Position numbers and translations under genes: made by a program
Shown: positions 47,932 through 58,742 of the stretch, piece by piece
Layout of the letters: each line of letters starts with the position of its first letter
How positions within the stretch are numbered: position 1 is the first letter of the stretch
NCBI GenBank assembly: GCA_039707655.1
Contig: CM077673.1
Span: 3,296,001 to 3,360,000, forward strand
Direction: 5' to 3'
DNA length: 64,000 nucleotides
Origin: Elymus sibiricus
Lineage: Eukaryota > Streptophyta > Magnoliopsida > Poales > Poaceae
The notes under the pieces: model-generated
Told to the model about the DNA's origin: nothing
Database searches by the model: none
Seen by the model: the letters and a program-made list of their open reading frames with translations, nothing else

Positions 47932-50534
47932 CTATGCTATTATTCACTGTTTTTTTGTTGTCGTGGTCGTCCGAACATTCGGGGAAGCCCGTGGACCGGT
48001 TACAGGGACCTCGCCAAAACTAGCAGAATTTGCCTGTTCCGGCCAGTTTTCTATGCTACTACTCACTAATTTTGGGTCTGGGGGCGATCCAAACGTTCGG
48101 GGAACCCCGGGGTCCGCTTACGGGCACCTCGCCAAAACTCGCAGATTTGGTCCATTCTGACCAGTTTTCTATGCTATTATTCACTGTTTTTGGTTGTCGT
48201 GGTCGTCCCAACATTTGGGGATGTCCGGGGTCCGGTTACGGGGACCTCGCCAAAACTCGCAGATTTGTTCCATTTTTACCAGTTTTCTATGCTATTATTC
48301 ACTGTTTTTTGGTTGTCGTGGTTGTCCGAACGCTCGGGGAAGCCCGGGGTCCGGTTACGGGGACCTCGCAAAAACTCATAGATTTGGTCCATTCTTACCA
48401 GTTTTCTATGCTATTACTCACTCATTTTGGGTCCCGGGGCGATCCAAATGTTCGGGGAACCCCGGGGTCCGCTTATGGGGAGCTCGCCAAAACTCGCAAA
48501 TTTTGTCCATTCTGACCAGATTTCTATGCTATCATTCACTGTTTTTCGGTAGTCGTGGTCGTCCGAACGTTCGGGGAAGCCCGGGGTGCGGTTACGGGGA
48601 CCTTGCCAAAACTAGCAGATTTTGTGTGTCCCGGCTAGTTTTCTATGCTACTACTCACTAATTTTGGGTCCCGGGGCGATCCAAACGTCCGGGGAACCCC
48701 GGGGTCCGCATACGGGGACCGGGCCAAAACTCGCAGATTTGGTCCATTCTTACCAGTTTTCTATGCTATTATTCACTGGTTTTTGGTAGTTGTGGTCGTC
48801 CGAACGTTTGGGGAAGCTCGGGATGCGGTTACGGGGACCTCGCCAAAACTATCAGATTTTGTCTGTTCCGGCCAGTTTTCTATGCTATTACTAACTGATT
48901 TTGGGTCCCGGGGTGATCCAAACGTTCGGGGAACTGCGGGGTCCGCTTACGGGGACTTCGCCAAAACTCGCAGATTTGGTCCATTCTTACCAGTTTTCTG
49001 TGCTATTATTCACTGTTTTTTGGTTGTCGTGGTCGTCCGAACGTTCGGGGAAGCCCGGGGTCCGGTTACGGGGACCTCGCAAACACTCGAAGCTTTGGTC
49101 CATTATTACCAGTTTTCTGTGCTATTATTCACTGTTTTTTGGTTGTCGTGGTCGTCCAAACGTTCGGGGAAGCCCGTGGACCGGTTAAGGGGACCTCGCC
49201 AAAACTCGCAGATTTGGTCCATTCTTACCAGTTTTCTGTGCTATTATTCACTGTTTTTGGTTGTCGTGGTCGTCCGAACGTTCGGGGAAGCCCGTGGACA
49301 GGTTATGGGGACCTCGCCAAAACTTGCAGATTTGGTCCATTCTGACCAGTTTTCTATGCTATTATTCACTGTTTTTGGTTGTCGTGGTCGTCCCAACATT
49401 TGGGGATGCCCGGGGTCCGGTTACGTGGACCTCGCCAAAACTCGCAGATTTGGTCCATTCTTACCAGTTTTCTAAGCTATTATTCACTGTTTTTTGGTAG
49501 TCGTGGTCGTCCGAACGTTCGGGGAAGCCCGGGGTCCGGTTACGGGGACCTCGCAAAAACTCGAAGATTTGGTCCATTCTTACCAGTTTTCTATGCTATT
49601 ACTCACTCATTTTGGGTCCCGGGGCGATCCAAATGTTCTGGGAACCCCGGGGTCCGCTTATGGGGAGCTTGCCAAAACTCGCAGATTTTGTTCATTCTGA
49701 CCAGATTTCTATGCTATCATTCACTGTTTTTCGGTAGTCGTGGTTGTCCGAACATTCGGGGAAGCCCGGGGTGCGGTTACGGGGACCTCGCCAAAACAAG
49801 CAGATTTTGTGTATCCCGGCTAGTTTCCTATGCTATTACTCACTAATTTTGGGTCCCGGGGCGATCCAAACGTTCGGGGAACCCCGGGGTCCGCATACGG
49901 GGACCTGGCCAAAACTCGCAGATTTGGTCCATTCTTACCAGTTTTCTATGCTATTATTCACTGTTTTTGGTTGTCGTGGTCGTCCCAACATTTGGGGATG
50001 TCCGGGGTCCGGTTACGGGGACGTCGCCAAAACTCGCAGATTTGGTCCATTCTTACCAGTTTTCTATGCTATTATTCACTAGTTTTTGGTAGTTGTGGTC
50101 GTCCGAACGTTCGGGGAAACTCGGGATGCGGTTACGGGGACCTCGCCAAAACTAACAAATTTTGTCTGTTCCAGCCAGTTTTCTATGCTATTACTCACTG
50201 ATTTTGGGTCTCAGGGCGATCCAAACGTTCGGGGAACCCAGGGGTCCGCTTACGGGGACTTCGCCAAAACTCGCAGATTGTTCCATTCTTACCAGTTTTC
50301 TGTGCTATTATTCACTGTTTTTTGGTTGTCGTGGTCGTCCAAAAGTTCGGGGAAGCCCGTGGACCGGTTACGGGGACCTCGCCAAAACTCACAGATTTTG
50401 TCCATTCTTACCTGTTTTCTATGCTATTACTCAGTGATTTTGGTTCCCGGGGCGATCCAAATGTTCGGGGAACCCCGGAGTCCGCTTACTGGGACCTCGC
50501 CAAAACTCAGATTTTGTCCATTCTGACCAGATTT
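47932..50534 (+). repeat. HOR unit 18: 22-mer, 2,603 bp, mosaic
   Basis: A1 to A9, the seven-monomer diverged block (49472-50299), A13 and B8. It repeats unit 17 at 3,311 bp spacing but lacks the 6-monomer duplication. Confidence 0.9.
49472..50299 (+). repeat. Diverged 7-monomer block (copy 2)
   Basis: Same monomer order and diagnostic bases as at 46161, including AAAACAAGCAG and GGGGACGTCGCC. Confidence 0.88.
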
Positions 50535-50653
50535 CTATGCTATCATACACTATTTTTCGGTAGTCGTGGTCGTCCGAACGTTCGGGGAAGCCCGGGGTGA
50601 GGTTACGGGGACCTCGCCAAAACTAGCAGAATTTGCCTGTTCCGGCCAGTTTT
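50535..50653 (+). repeat. Hybrid monomer A11/A1
   Basis: The start is A11 (CTATCATACACTATTTTTCGG, GGGTGAGGTTACGG) and the end is A1 (AGCAGAATTTGCC). It joins unit 18 to unit 19 and removes the rest of the 6-monomer block. Confidence 0.88.
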
Positions 50654-52074
50654 CTATGCTACTACTCACTAATTTTGGGTCTGGGGGCGATCCAAACGTT
50701 CGGGGAACCCCGGGGTCCGCTTACGGGCACCTCGCCAAAACTCGCAGATTTGGTCCATTCTGACCAGTTTTCTATGCTATTATTCACTGTTTTTGGTTGT
50801 CGTGGTCGTCCCAACATTTGGGGATGTCCGGGGTCCGGTTACGGGGACCTCGCCAAAACTCGCAGATTTGTTCCATTTTTACCAGTTTTCTATGCTATTA
50901 TTCACTGTTTTTTGGTTGTCGTGGTTGTCCGAACGCTCGGGGAAGCCCGGGGTCCGGTTACGGGGACCTCGCAAAAACTCATAGATTTGGTCCATTCTTA
51001 CCAGTTTTCTATGCTATTACTCACTCATTTTGGGTCCCGGGGCGATCCAAATGTTCGGGGAACCCCGGGGTCCGCTTATGGGGAGCTCGCCAAAACTCGC
51101 AAATTTTGTCCATTCTGACCAGATTTCTATGCTATCATTCACTGTTTTTCGGTAGTCGTGGTCGTCCGAACGTTCGGGGAAGCCCGGGGTGCGGTTACGG
51201 GGACCTTGCCAAAACTAGCAGATTTTGTGTGTCCCGGCTAGTTTTCTATGCTACTACTCACTAATTTTGGGTCCCGGGGCGATCCAAACGTCCGGGGAAC
51301 CCCGGGGTCCGCATACGGGGACCGGGCCAAAACTCGCAGATTTGGTCCATTCTTACCAGTTTTCTATGCTATTATTCACTGGTTTTTGGTAGTTGTGGTC
51401 GTCCGAACGTTTGGGGAAGCTCGGGATGCGGTTACGGGGACCTCGCCAAAACTATCAGATTTTGTCTGTTCCGGCCAGTTTTCTATGCTATTACTAACTG
51501 ATTTTGGGTCCCGGGGTGATCCAAACGTTCGGGGAACTGCGGGGTCCGCTTACGGGGACTTCGCCAAAACTCGCAGATTTGGTCCATTCTTACCAGTTTT
51601 CTGTGCTATTATTCACTGTTTTTTGGTTGTCGTGGTCGTCCGAACGTTCGGGGAAGCCCGGGGTCCGGTTACGGGGACCTCGCAAACACTCGAAGCTTTG
51701 GTCCATTATTACCAGTTTTCTGTGCTATTATTCACTGTTTTTTGGTTGTCGTGGTCGTCCAAACGTTCGGGGAAGCCCGTGGACCGGTTAAGGGGACCTC
51801 GCCAAAACTCGCAGATTTGGTCCATTCTTACCAGTTTTCTGTGCTATTATTCACTGTTTTTGGTTGTCGTGGTCGTCCGAACGTTCGGGGAAGCCCGTGG
51901 ACAGGTTATGGGGACCTCGCCAAAACTTGCAGATTTGGTCCATTCTGACCAGTTTTCTATGCTATTATTCACTGTTTTTGGTTGTCGTGGTCGTCCCAAC
52001 ATTTGGGGATGCCCGGGGTCCGGTTACGTGGACCTCGCCAATACTCGCAGATTTGGTCCATTCTTACCAGTTTT

Positions 52075-52902
52075 CTAAGCTATTATTCACTGTTTTTTGG
52101 TAGTCGTGGTCGTCCGAACGTTCGGGGAAGCCCGGGGTCCGGTTACGGGGACCTCGCAAAAACTCGAAGATTTGGTCCATTCTTACCAGTTTTCTATGCT
52201 ATTACTCACTCATTTTGGGTCCCGGGGCGATCCAAATGTTCTGGGAACCCCGGGGTCCGCTTATGGGGAGCTTGCCAAAACTCGCAGATTTTGTTCATTC
52301 TGACCAGATTTCTATGCTATCATTCACTGTTTTTCGGTAGTCGTGGTTGTCCGAACATTCGGGGAAGCCCGGGGTGCGGTTACGGGGACCTCGCCAAAAC
52401 AAGCAGATTTTGTGTATCCCGGCTAGTTTCCTATGCTATTACTCACTAATTTTGGGTCCCGGGGCGATCCAAACGTTCGGGGAACCCCGGGGTCCGCATA
52501 CGGGGACCTGGCCAAAACTCGCAGATTTGGTCCATTCTTACCAGTTTTCTATGCTATTATTCACTGTTTTTGGTTGTCGTGGTCGTCCCAACATTTGGGG
52601 ATGTCCGGGGTCCGGTTACGGGGACGTCGCCAAAACTCGCAGATTTGGTCCATTCTTACCAGTTTTCTATGCTATTATTCACTAGTTTTTGGTAGTTGTG
52701 GTCGTCCGAACGTTCGGGGAAACTCGGGATGCGGTTACGGGGACCTCGCCAAAACTTACAAATTTTGTCTGTTCCAGCCAGTTTTCTATGCTATTACTCA
52801 CTGATTTTGGGTCTCAGGGCGATCCAAACGTTCGGGGAACCCCGGGGTCCGCTTACGGGGACTTCGCCAAAACTCGCAGATTGTTCCATTCTTACCAGTT
52901 TT
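52075..52902 (+). repeat. Diverged 7-monomer block (copy 3)
   Basis: As at 46161, but B7' here reads GGGAACCCCGGGGTCCGC rather than GGGAACCCAGGGGTCC, so the block runs on into domain V type sequence. Confidence 0.86.
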
Positions 52903-54915
52903 CTGTGCTATTATTCACTGTTTTTTGGTTGTCGTGGTCGTCCAAACGTTCGGGGAAGCCCGTGGACCGGTTACGGGGACCTCGCCAAAACTCGCATATT
53001 TGGTCCATTCTTACCTGTTTTCTATGCTATTACTCAGTGATTTTGGTTCCCGGGGCGATCCAAATGTTCGGGGAACCCCGGAGTCCGCTTACTGGGACCT
53101 CACCAAAACTCGCAGATTTTGTCCATTCTGACCAGATTTCTATGCTATTATTCACTGTTTTTTTGTTGTCGTGGTCGTCCGAACATTCGGGGAAGCCCGT
53201 GGACCGGTTACAGGGACCTCGCCAAAACTAGCAGATTTTGCTTGTTCCGGCCAGTTTTCTATGCTACTACTCACTAATTTTGGGTCTGGGGGCGATCCAA
53301 ATGTTCGGGGAACCCCGGGGTCCGCTTACGGGCACCTCGCCAAAACTCGCAGATTTGGTCCATTCTGACCAGTTTTCTATGCTATTATTCACTGTTTTTG
53401 GTTGTCGTGGTCGTCCCAACATTTGGGGATGTCCGGGGTCCGGTTACGGGGACGTCGCCAAAACTCGCAGATTTGGTCCATTCTTACCAGTTTTCTATGC
53501 TATTATTCACTGTATTTTGGTTGTCGTGGTCGTCCGAACGCTCGGGGAAGCCCGGGGTCCGGTTACGGGGACCTCGCAAAAACTCGCAGATTTGGTACAT
53601 TCTTACCAGTTTTCTATGCTATTACTCACTGTTTTTGGTTGTCGTGGTCGTCCCAACATTTGGGGATGTCCGGGGTCCGGTTACGGGGACGTCGCCAAAA
53701 CTCGCAGATTTGGTCCATTCTTACCAGTTTTCTAAGCTATTATTCACTGTTTTTTGGTTGTCGTGGTCGTCCGAACGTTCGGGGAAGCCCGGGGTCCGGT
53801 TACGGGGACCTCGCAAAAACTCGCAGTTTTGGTCCATTCTTACCAGTTTTCTATGCTATTACTCACTCATTTTGGGTCCCGGGGCCATCCAAATGTTCGG
53901 GGAACCCCGGGGTCGGCTTATGGGGAGCTCGCCAAAACTCGCAGATTTTGTCCATTCTGACCAGATTTCTATGCTATCATTCACTGTTTTTCGGTAGTCG
54001 TGGTCGTCCGAACGTTCGGGGTAGCCCGGGGTGCGGTTACGGGGACCTCGCCAAAACTAGCAGATTTTGTGTGTCCCGGCTAGTTTTCTATCTACTACTC
54101 ACTAATTTTGGGTCCCGGGGCGATCCAAATGTCCGGGGAACCCCGGGGTCCGCATATGGGGACCGGGCCAAAACTCGCAGATTTGGTCCATTCTTACCAG
54201 TTTTCTATGCTATTATTCACTGGTTTTTGGTAGTTGTGGTCGTCCGAACATTCGGGGAAGCTCGGGATGCGGTTACGGGGACCTCGCCAAAACTAACAGA
54301 TTTAGTCTGTTCCGGCCAGTTTTCTATGCTATTACTAACTGATTTTGGGTCCCGGGGTGATCCAAACGTTCGGGGAACCCCGGGGTCCGCTTACGGGGAC
54401 TTCGCCAAAACTCGCAGATTTGGTCCATTCTTACCAGTTTTCTGTGCTATTATTCACTGTTTTTTGGTTGTCGTGGTCGTCCGAACGTTCGGGGAAGCCC
54501 GGGGTCCGGTTACGGGGACCTCGCAAACACTCGAAGATTTGGTCCATTCTTACCAGTTTTCTGTGCTATTATTCACTGTTTTTTGGTTGTCGTGGTCGTC
54601 CAAACGTTCAGGGAAGCCCGTGCACCGGTTCCGTGGACCTCGCCAAAACTCGCAGATTTGGTCCATTCTTACCAGTTTTCTGTGCTATTATTCACTGTTT
54701 TTAGTTGTCGTGGTCGTCCGAACGTTCGGGGAAGCCCGTGGACCGGTTATGGGGACCTCGCCAAAACTCGCAGATTTGGTCCATTCTTACCTATTTTCTA
54801 TGCTATTACTCACTCATTTTGGGTCCCGGGGCGATCCAAATGTTCGGGGAACCCCGGAGTCCGCTTACTGGGACCTCGCCAAAACTCGCAGATTTTGTCC
54901 AATCTTACTACATTT

Positions 54916-55112
54916 CTATGCTATTATTCACTGTTTTTTTGTTGTCGTGGTCGTCCGAACATTCGGGGAAGCCCGTGGACCGGTTATGGGGACCTCGCCA
55001 AAACTAGCAGATTTTGTCTGTTCCGGGGCGATCCAAATGTTCGGGTAACCCCGGAGTCCGCTTACTGGGACCTCGCCAAAACTCGCAGATTTTGTCCATT
55101 CTGACCTGATTT
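54916..55112 (+). repeat. Fused, truncated monomer pair (A1 + B8, 40 bp deleted)
   Basis: The pair is 197 bp instead of 237. GTCTGTTCCGG runs straight into GGCGATCC at about 55021-55030. The missing bases lie between two CCGG words, one at the end of A1 and one in the B core, so this looks like a deletion between 4-bp direct repeats. Confidence 0.88.
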
Positions 55113-55467
55113 CTATGCTATTATTCACTATTTTTTTGTTGTCGTGGTCGTCCGAACTTTCGGGGAAGCCCGTGGACCGGTTACGGGGACCTCGCCAAAA
55201 CTAGCAGATTTTGCCTGTTCCGGCAAGTTTTCTATGCTACTACTCACTAATTTTGGGTCTCGAGGCGATCCAAACGTTCGGGGAACCCCGGGGTCCGTTT
55301 ACGGGCACCTCGCCAAAACTCGCAGATTTGGTCCATTCTGACCAGTTTTCTATGCTATTATTCACTGTTTTTGGTTGTCGTGGTCGTCCCAACATTTGGG
55401 GATGCCCGGGGTCCAGTTACGTGGACCTCGCCCAAACTCGCAGATTTGGTCCATTCTTACCAGTTTT

Positions 55468-56295
55468 CTAAGCTATTATTCACTGTTTTTTGGTTGTCTT
55501 GGTCGTCCGAACGTTCGGGGAAGCCCGCGGTCCGGTTACGGGGACCTCGCAAAAACTCGAAGATTTGGTCCATTCTTACCAGTTTTCTATGCTATTACTC
55601 ACTCATTTTGGGTCCCGGGGCGATCCAAATGTTCTGGGAACCCCGGGGTCCGCTTATGGGGAGCTTGCCAAAACTCGCAGATTTTGTTCATTCTGACCAG
55701 ATTTCTATGCTATCATTCACTGTTTTTCGGTAGTCGTGGTTGTCCGAACATTCGGGGAAGCCCGGGGTGCGGTTACGGGGACCTCGCCAAAACAAGCAGA
55801 TTTTGTGTATCCCGGCTAGTTTCCTATGCTATTACTCACTAATTTTGGGTCCCGGGGCGATCCAAACGTTCGGGGAACCCCGGGGTCCGCATACGGGGAC
55901 CTGGCCAAAACTCGCAGATTTGGTCCATTCTTACCAGTTTTCTATGCTATTATTCACTGTTTTTGGTTGTCGTGGTCGTCCCAACATTTGGGGATGTCCG
56001 GGGTCCGGTTACGGGGACGTCGCCAAAACTCGCAGATTTGGTCCATTCTTACCAGTTTTCTATGCTATTATTCACTAGTTTTTGGTAGTTGTGGTCGTCC
56101 GAACGTTCGGGGAAACTCGGGATGCGGTTACGGGGACCTCGCCAAAACTAACAAATTTTGTCTGTTCCAGCCAGTTTTCTATGCTATTACTCACTGATTT
56201 TGGGTCTCAGGGCGATCCAAACGTTCGGGGAACCCCGGGGTCCGCTTACGGGGACTTCGCCAAAACTCGCAGATTGTTCCATTCTTACCAGTTTT
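55468..56295 (+). repeat. Diverged 7-monomer block (copy 4)
   Basis: As at 52075, 3,393 bp further on. The first monomer carries GTTGTCTTGG and GCCCGCGGTCC, which the other copies lack. Confidence 0.86.
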
Positions 56296-56532
56296 CTGTG
56301 CTATTATTCACTGTTTTTTGGTTGTCGTGGTCGTCCAAACGTTCGGGGAAGCCCGTGGACCGGTTACGGGGACCTCGCCAAAACTCGCATATTTGGTCCA
56401 TTCTTACCTGTTTTCTATGCTATTACTCAGTGATTTTGGTTCCCGGGGCGATCCAAATGTTCGGGGAACCCCGGAGTCCGCTTACTGGGACCTCACCAAA
56501 ACTCGCAGATTTTGTCCATTCTGACCAGATTT

Positions 56533-58742
56533 CTATGCTATTATTCACTGTTTTTTTGTTGTCGTGGTCGTCCGAACATTCGGGGAAGCCCGTGGACCGG
56601 TTACAGGGACCTCGCCAAAACTAGCAGATTTTGCTTGTTCCGGCCAGTTTTCTATGCTACTACTCACTAATTTTGGGTCTGGGGGCGATCCAAATGTTCG
56701 GGGAACCCCGGGGTCCGCTTACGGGCACCTCGCCAAAACTCGCAGATTTGGTCCATTCTGACCAGTTTTCTATGCTATTATTCACTGTTTTTGGTTGTCG
56801 TGGTCGTCCCAACATTTGGGGATGTCCGGGGTCCGGTTACGGGGACGTCGCCAAAACTCGCAGATTTGGTCCATTCTTACCAGTTTTCTATGCTATTATT
56901 CACTGTATTTTGGTTGTCGTGGTCGTCCGAACGCTCGGGGAAGCCCGGGGTCCGGTTACGGGGACCTCGCAAAAACTCGCAGATTTGGTACATTCTTACC
57001 AGTTTTCTATGCTATTACTCACTGTTTTTGGTTGTCGTGGTCGTCCCAACATTTGGGGATGTCCGGGGTCCGGTTACGGGGACGTCGCCAAAACTCGCAG
57101 ATTTGGTCCATTCTTACCAGTTTTCTAAGCTATTATTCACTGTTTTTTGGTTGTCGTGGTCGTCCGAACGTTCGGGGAAGCCCGGGGTCCGGTTACGGGG
57201 ACCTCGCAAAAACTCGCAGTTTTGGTCCATTCTTACCAGTTTTCTATGCTATTACTCACTCATTTTGGGTCCCGGGGCCATCCAAATGTTCGGGGAACCC
57301 CGGGGTCGGCTTATGGGGAGCTCGCCAAAACTCGCAGATTTTGTCCATTCTGACCAGATTTCTATGCTATCATTCACTGTTTTTCGGTAGTCGTGGTCGT
57401 CCGAACGTTCGGGGTAGCCCGGGGTGCGGTTACGGGGACCTCGCCAAAACTAGCAGATTTTGTGTGTCCCGGCTAGTTTTCTATCTACTACTCACTAATT
57501 TTGGGTCCCGGGGCGATCCAAACGTCCGGGGAACCCCGGGGTCCGCATATGGGGACCGGGCCAAAACTCGCAGATTTGGTCCATTCTTACCAGTTTTCTA
57601 TGCTATTATTCACTGGTTTTTGGTAGTTGTGGTCGTCCGAACATTCGGGGAAGCTCGGGATGCGGTTACGGGGACCTCGCCAAAACTAACAGATTTAGTC
57701 TGTTCCGGCCAGTTTTCTATGCTATTACTAACTGATTTTGCGTCCCGGGGTGATCCAAACGTTCGGGGAACCCCGGGGTCCGCTTACGGGGACTTCGCCA
57801 AAACTCGCAGATTTGGTCCATTCTTACCAGTTTTCTGTGCTATTATTCACTGTTTTTTGGTTGTCGTGGTCGTCCGAACGTTCGGGGAAGCCCGGGGTCC
57901 GGTTACGGGGACCTCGCAAACACTCGAAGATTTGGTCCATTCTTACCAGTTTTCTGTGCTATTATTCACTGTTTTTTGGTTGTCGTGGTCGTCCAAACGT
58001 TCAGGGAAGCCCGTGCACCGGTTCCGTGGACCTCGCCAAAACTCGCAGATTTGGTCCATTCTTACCAGTTTTCTGTGCTATTATTCACTGTTTTTGGTTG
58101 TCGTGGTCGTCCGAACGTTCGGGGAAGCCCGTGGACCGGTTATGGGGACCTCGCCAAAACTCGCAGATTTGGTCCATTCTTACCTATTTTCTATGCTATT
58201 ACTCACTCATTTTGGGTCCCGGGGCGATCCAAATGTTCGGGGAACCCCGGAGTCCGCTTACTGGGACCTCGCCAAAACTCGCAGATTTTGTCCAATCTTA
58301 CTACATTTCTATGCTATTATTCACTGTTTTTTTGTTGTCGTGGTCGTCCGAACATTCGGGGAAGCCCGTGGACCGGTTATGGGGACCTCGCCAAAACTAG
58401 CAGATTTTGTCTGTTCCGGGGCGATCCAAATGTTCGGGGAACCCCGGAGTCCGCTTACTGGGACCTCGCCAAAACTCGCAGATTTTGTCCATTCTGACCT
58501 GATTTCTATGCTATTATTCACTATTTTTTTGTTGTCGTGGTCGTCCGAACTTTCGGGGAAGCCCGTGGACCGGTTACGGGGACCTCGCCAAAACTAGCAG
58601 ATTTTGCCTGTTCCGGCAAGTTTTCTATGCTACTACTCACTAATTTTGGGTCTCGAGGCGATCCAAACGTTCGGGGAACCCCGGGGTCCGTTTACGGGCA
58701 CCTCGCCAAAACTCGCAGATTTGGTCCATTCTGACCAGTTTT
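56533..58742 (+). repeat. Domain V HOR, copy 2 (partial)
   Basis: Repeats 53140-55349 at 3,393 bp spacing, including the one-base loss in B3 (about 57484) and the 40 bp deletion (58309-58505). By eye I found about four substitutions, for example AAATGTCC/AAACGTCC at 54122/57515 and TTTTAGTTG/TTTTGGTTG at 54702/58095. The copy ends near 58.75 kb, where domain VI begins. Confidence 0.85.
58309..58505 (+). repeat. Fused, truncated monomer pair (second copy)
   Basis: Same 197 bp pair as at 54916, exactly 3,393 bp later, so the deletion predates the duplication of the domain V unit. Confidence 0.87.

Larger units (their letters stand above)
50535..53139 (+). repeat. HOR unit 19: 22-mer, 2,605 bp, mosaic
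   Basis: Starts with an A11/A1 hybrid, then B1 to A9, the diverged block (52075-52902), A13' and B8'. A13' reads CCAAACGTTCGG and B8' reads AAACTCGCAGATTTTG, so this is where the monomers change to the domain V type. Confidence 0.88.
53140..56532 (+). repeat. Domain V HOR, copy 1, 3,393 bp
   Basis: Order by best match: A1 B1 A2 A3 A2 A10/A3 B2 A4 B3 A5 B4 A6 A7 A8 B8 A1 truncated-B8, then A1 B1 A9 and the diverged block A10' B2' A4' B3' A2' A12' B7' (55468-56295), A13' B8'. A2 reads GGGGACGTCGCC. One base is missing in B3 at about 54088 (TTCTATCTACTAC). A1 reads GCAGATTTTGCTTG rather than GCAGAATTTGCC. Confidence 0.85.

Noticed and set aside
56795..58597. Large protein-coding gene (600 codons) with repeated motif RTFGEARGPVTGTSPKLADL
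   Set aside because: The same DNA gives open frames in several phases at once, the frame moves with 118/119 bp spacing, and identical peptides recur in different frames along the whole array. There is no start context, no splice structure and no domain I recognise. It is read-through of a satellite.
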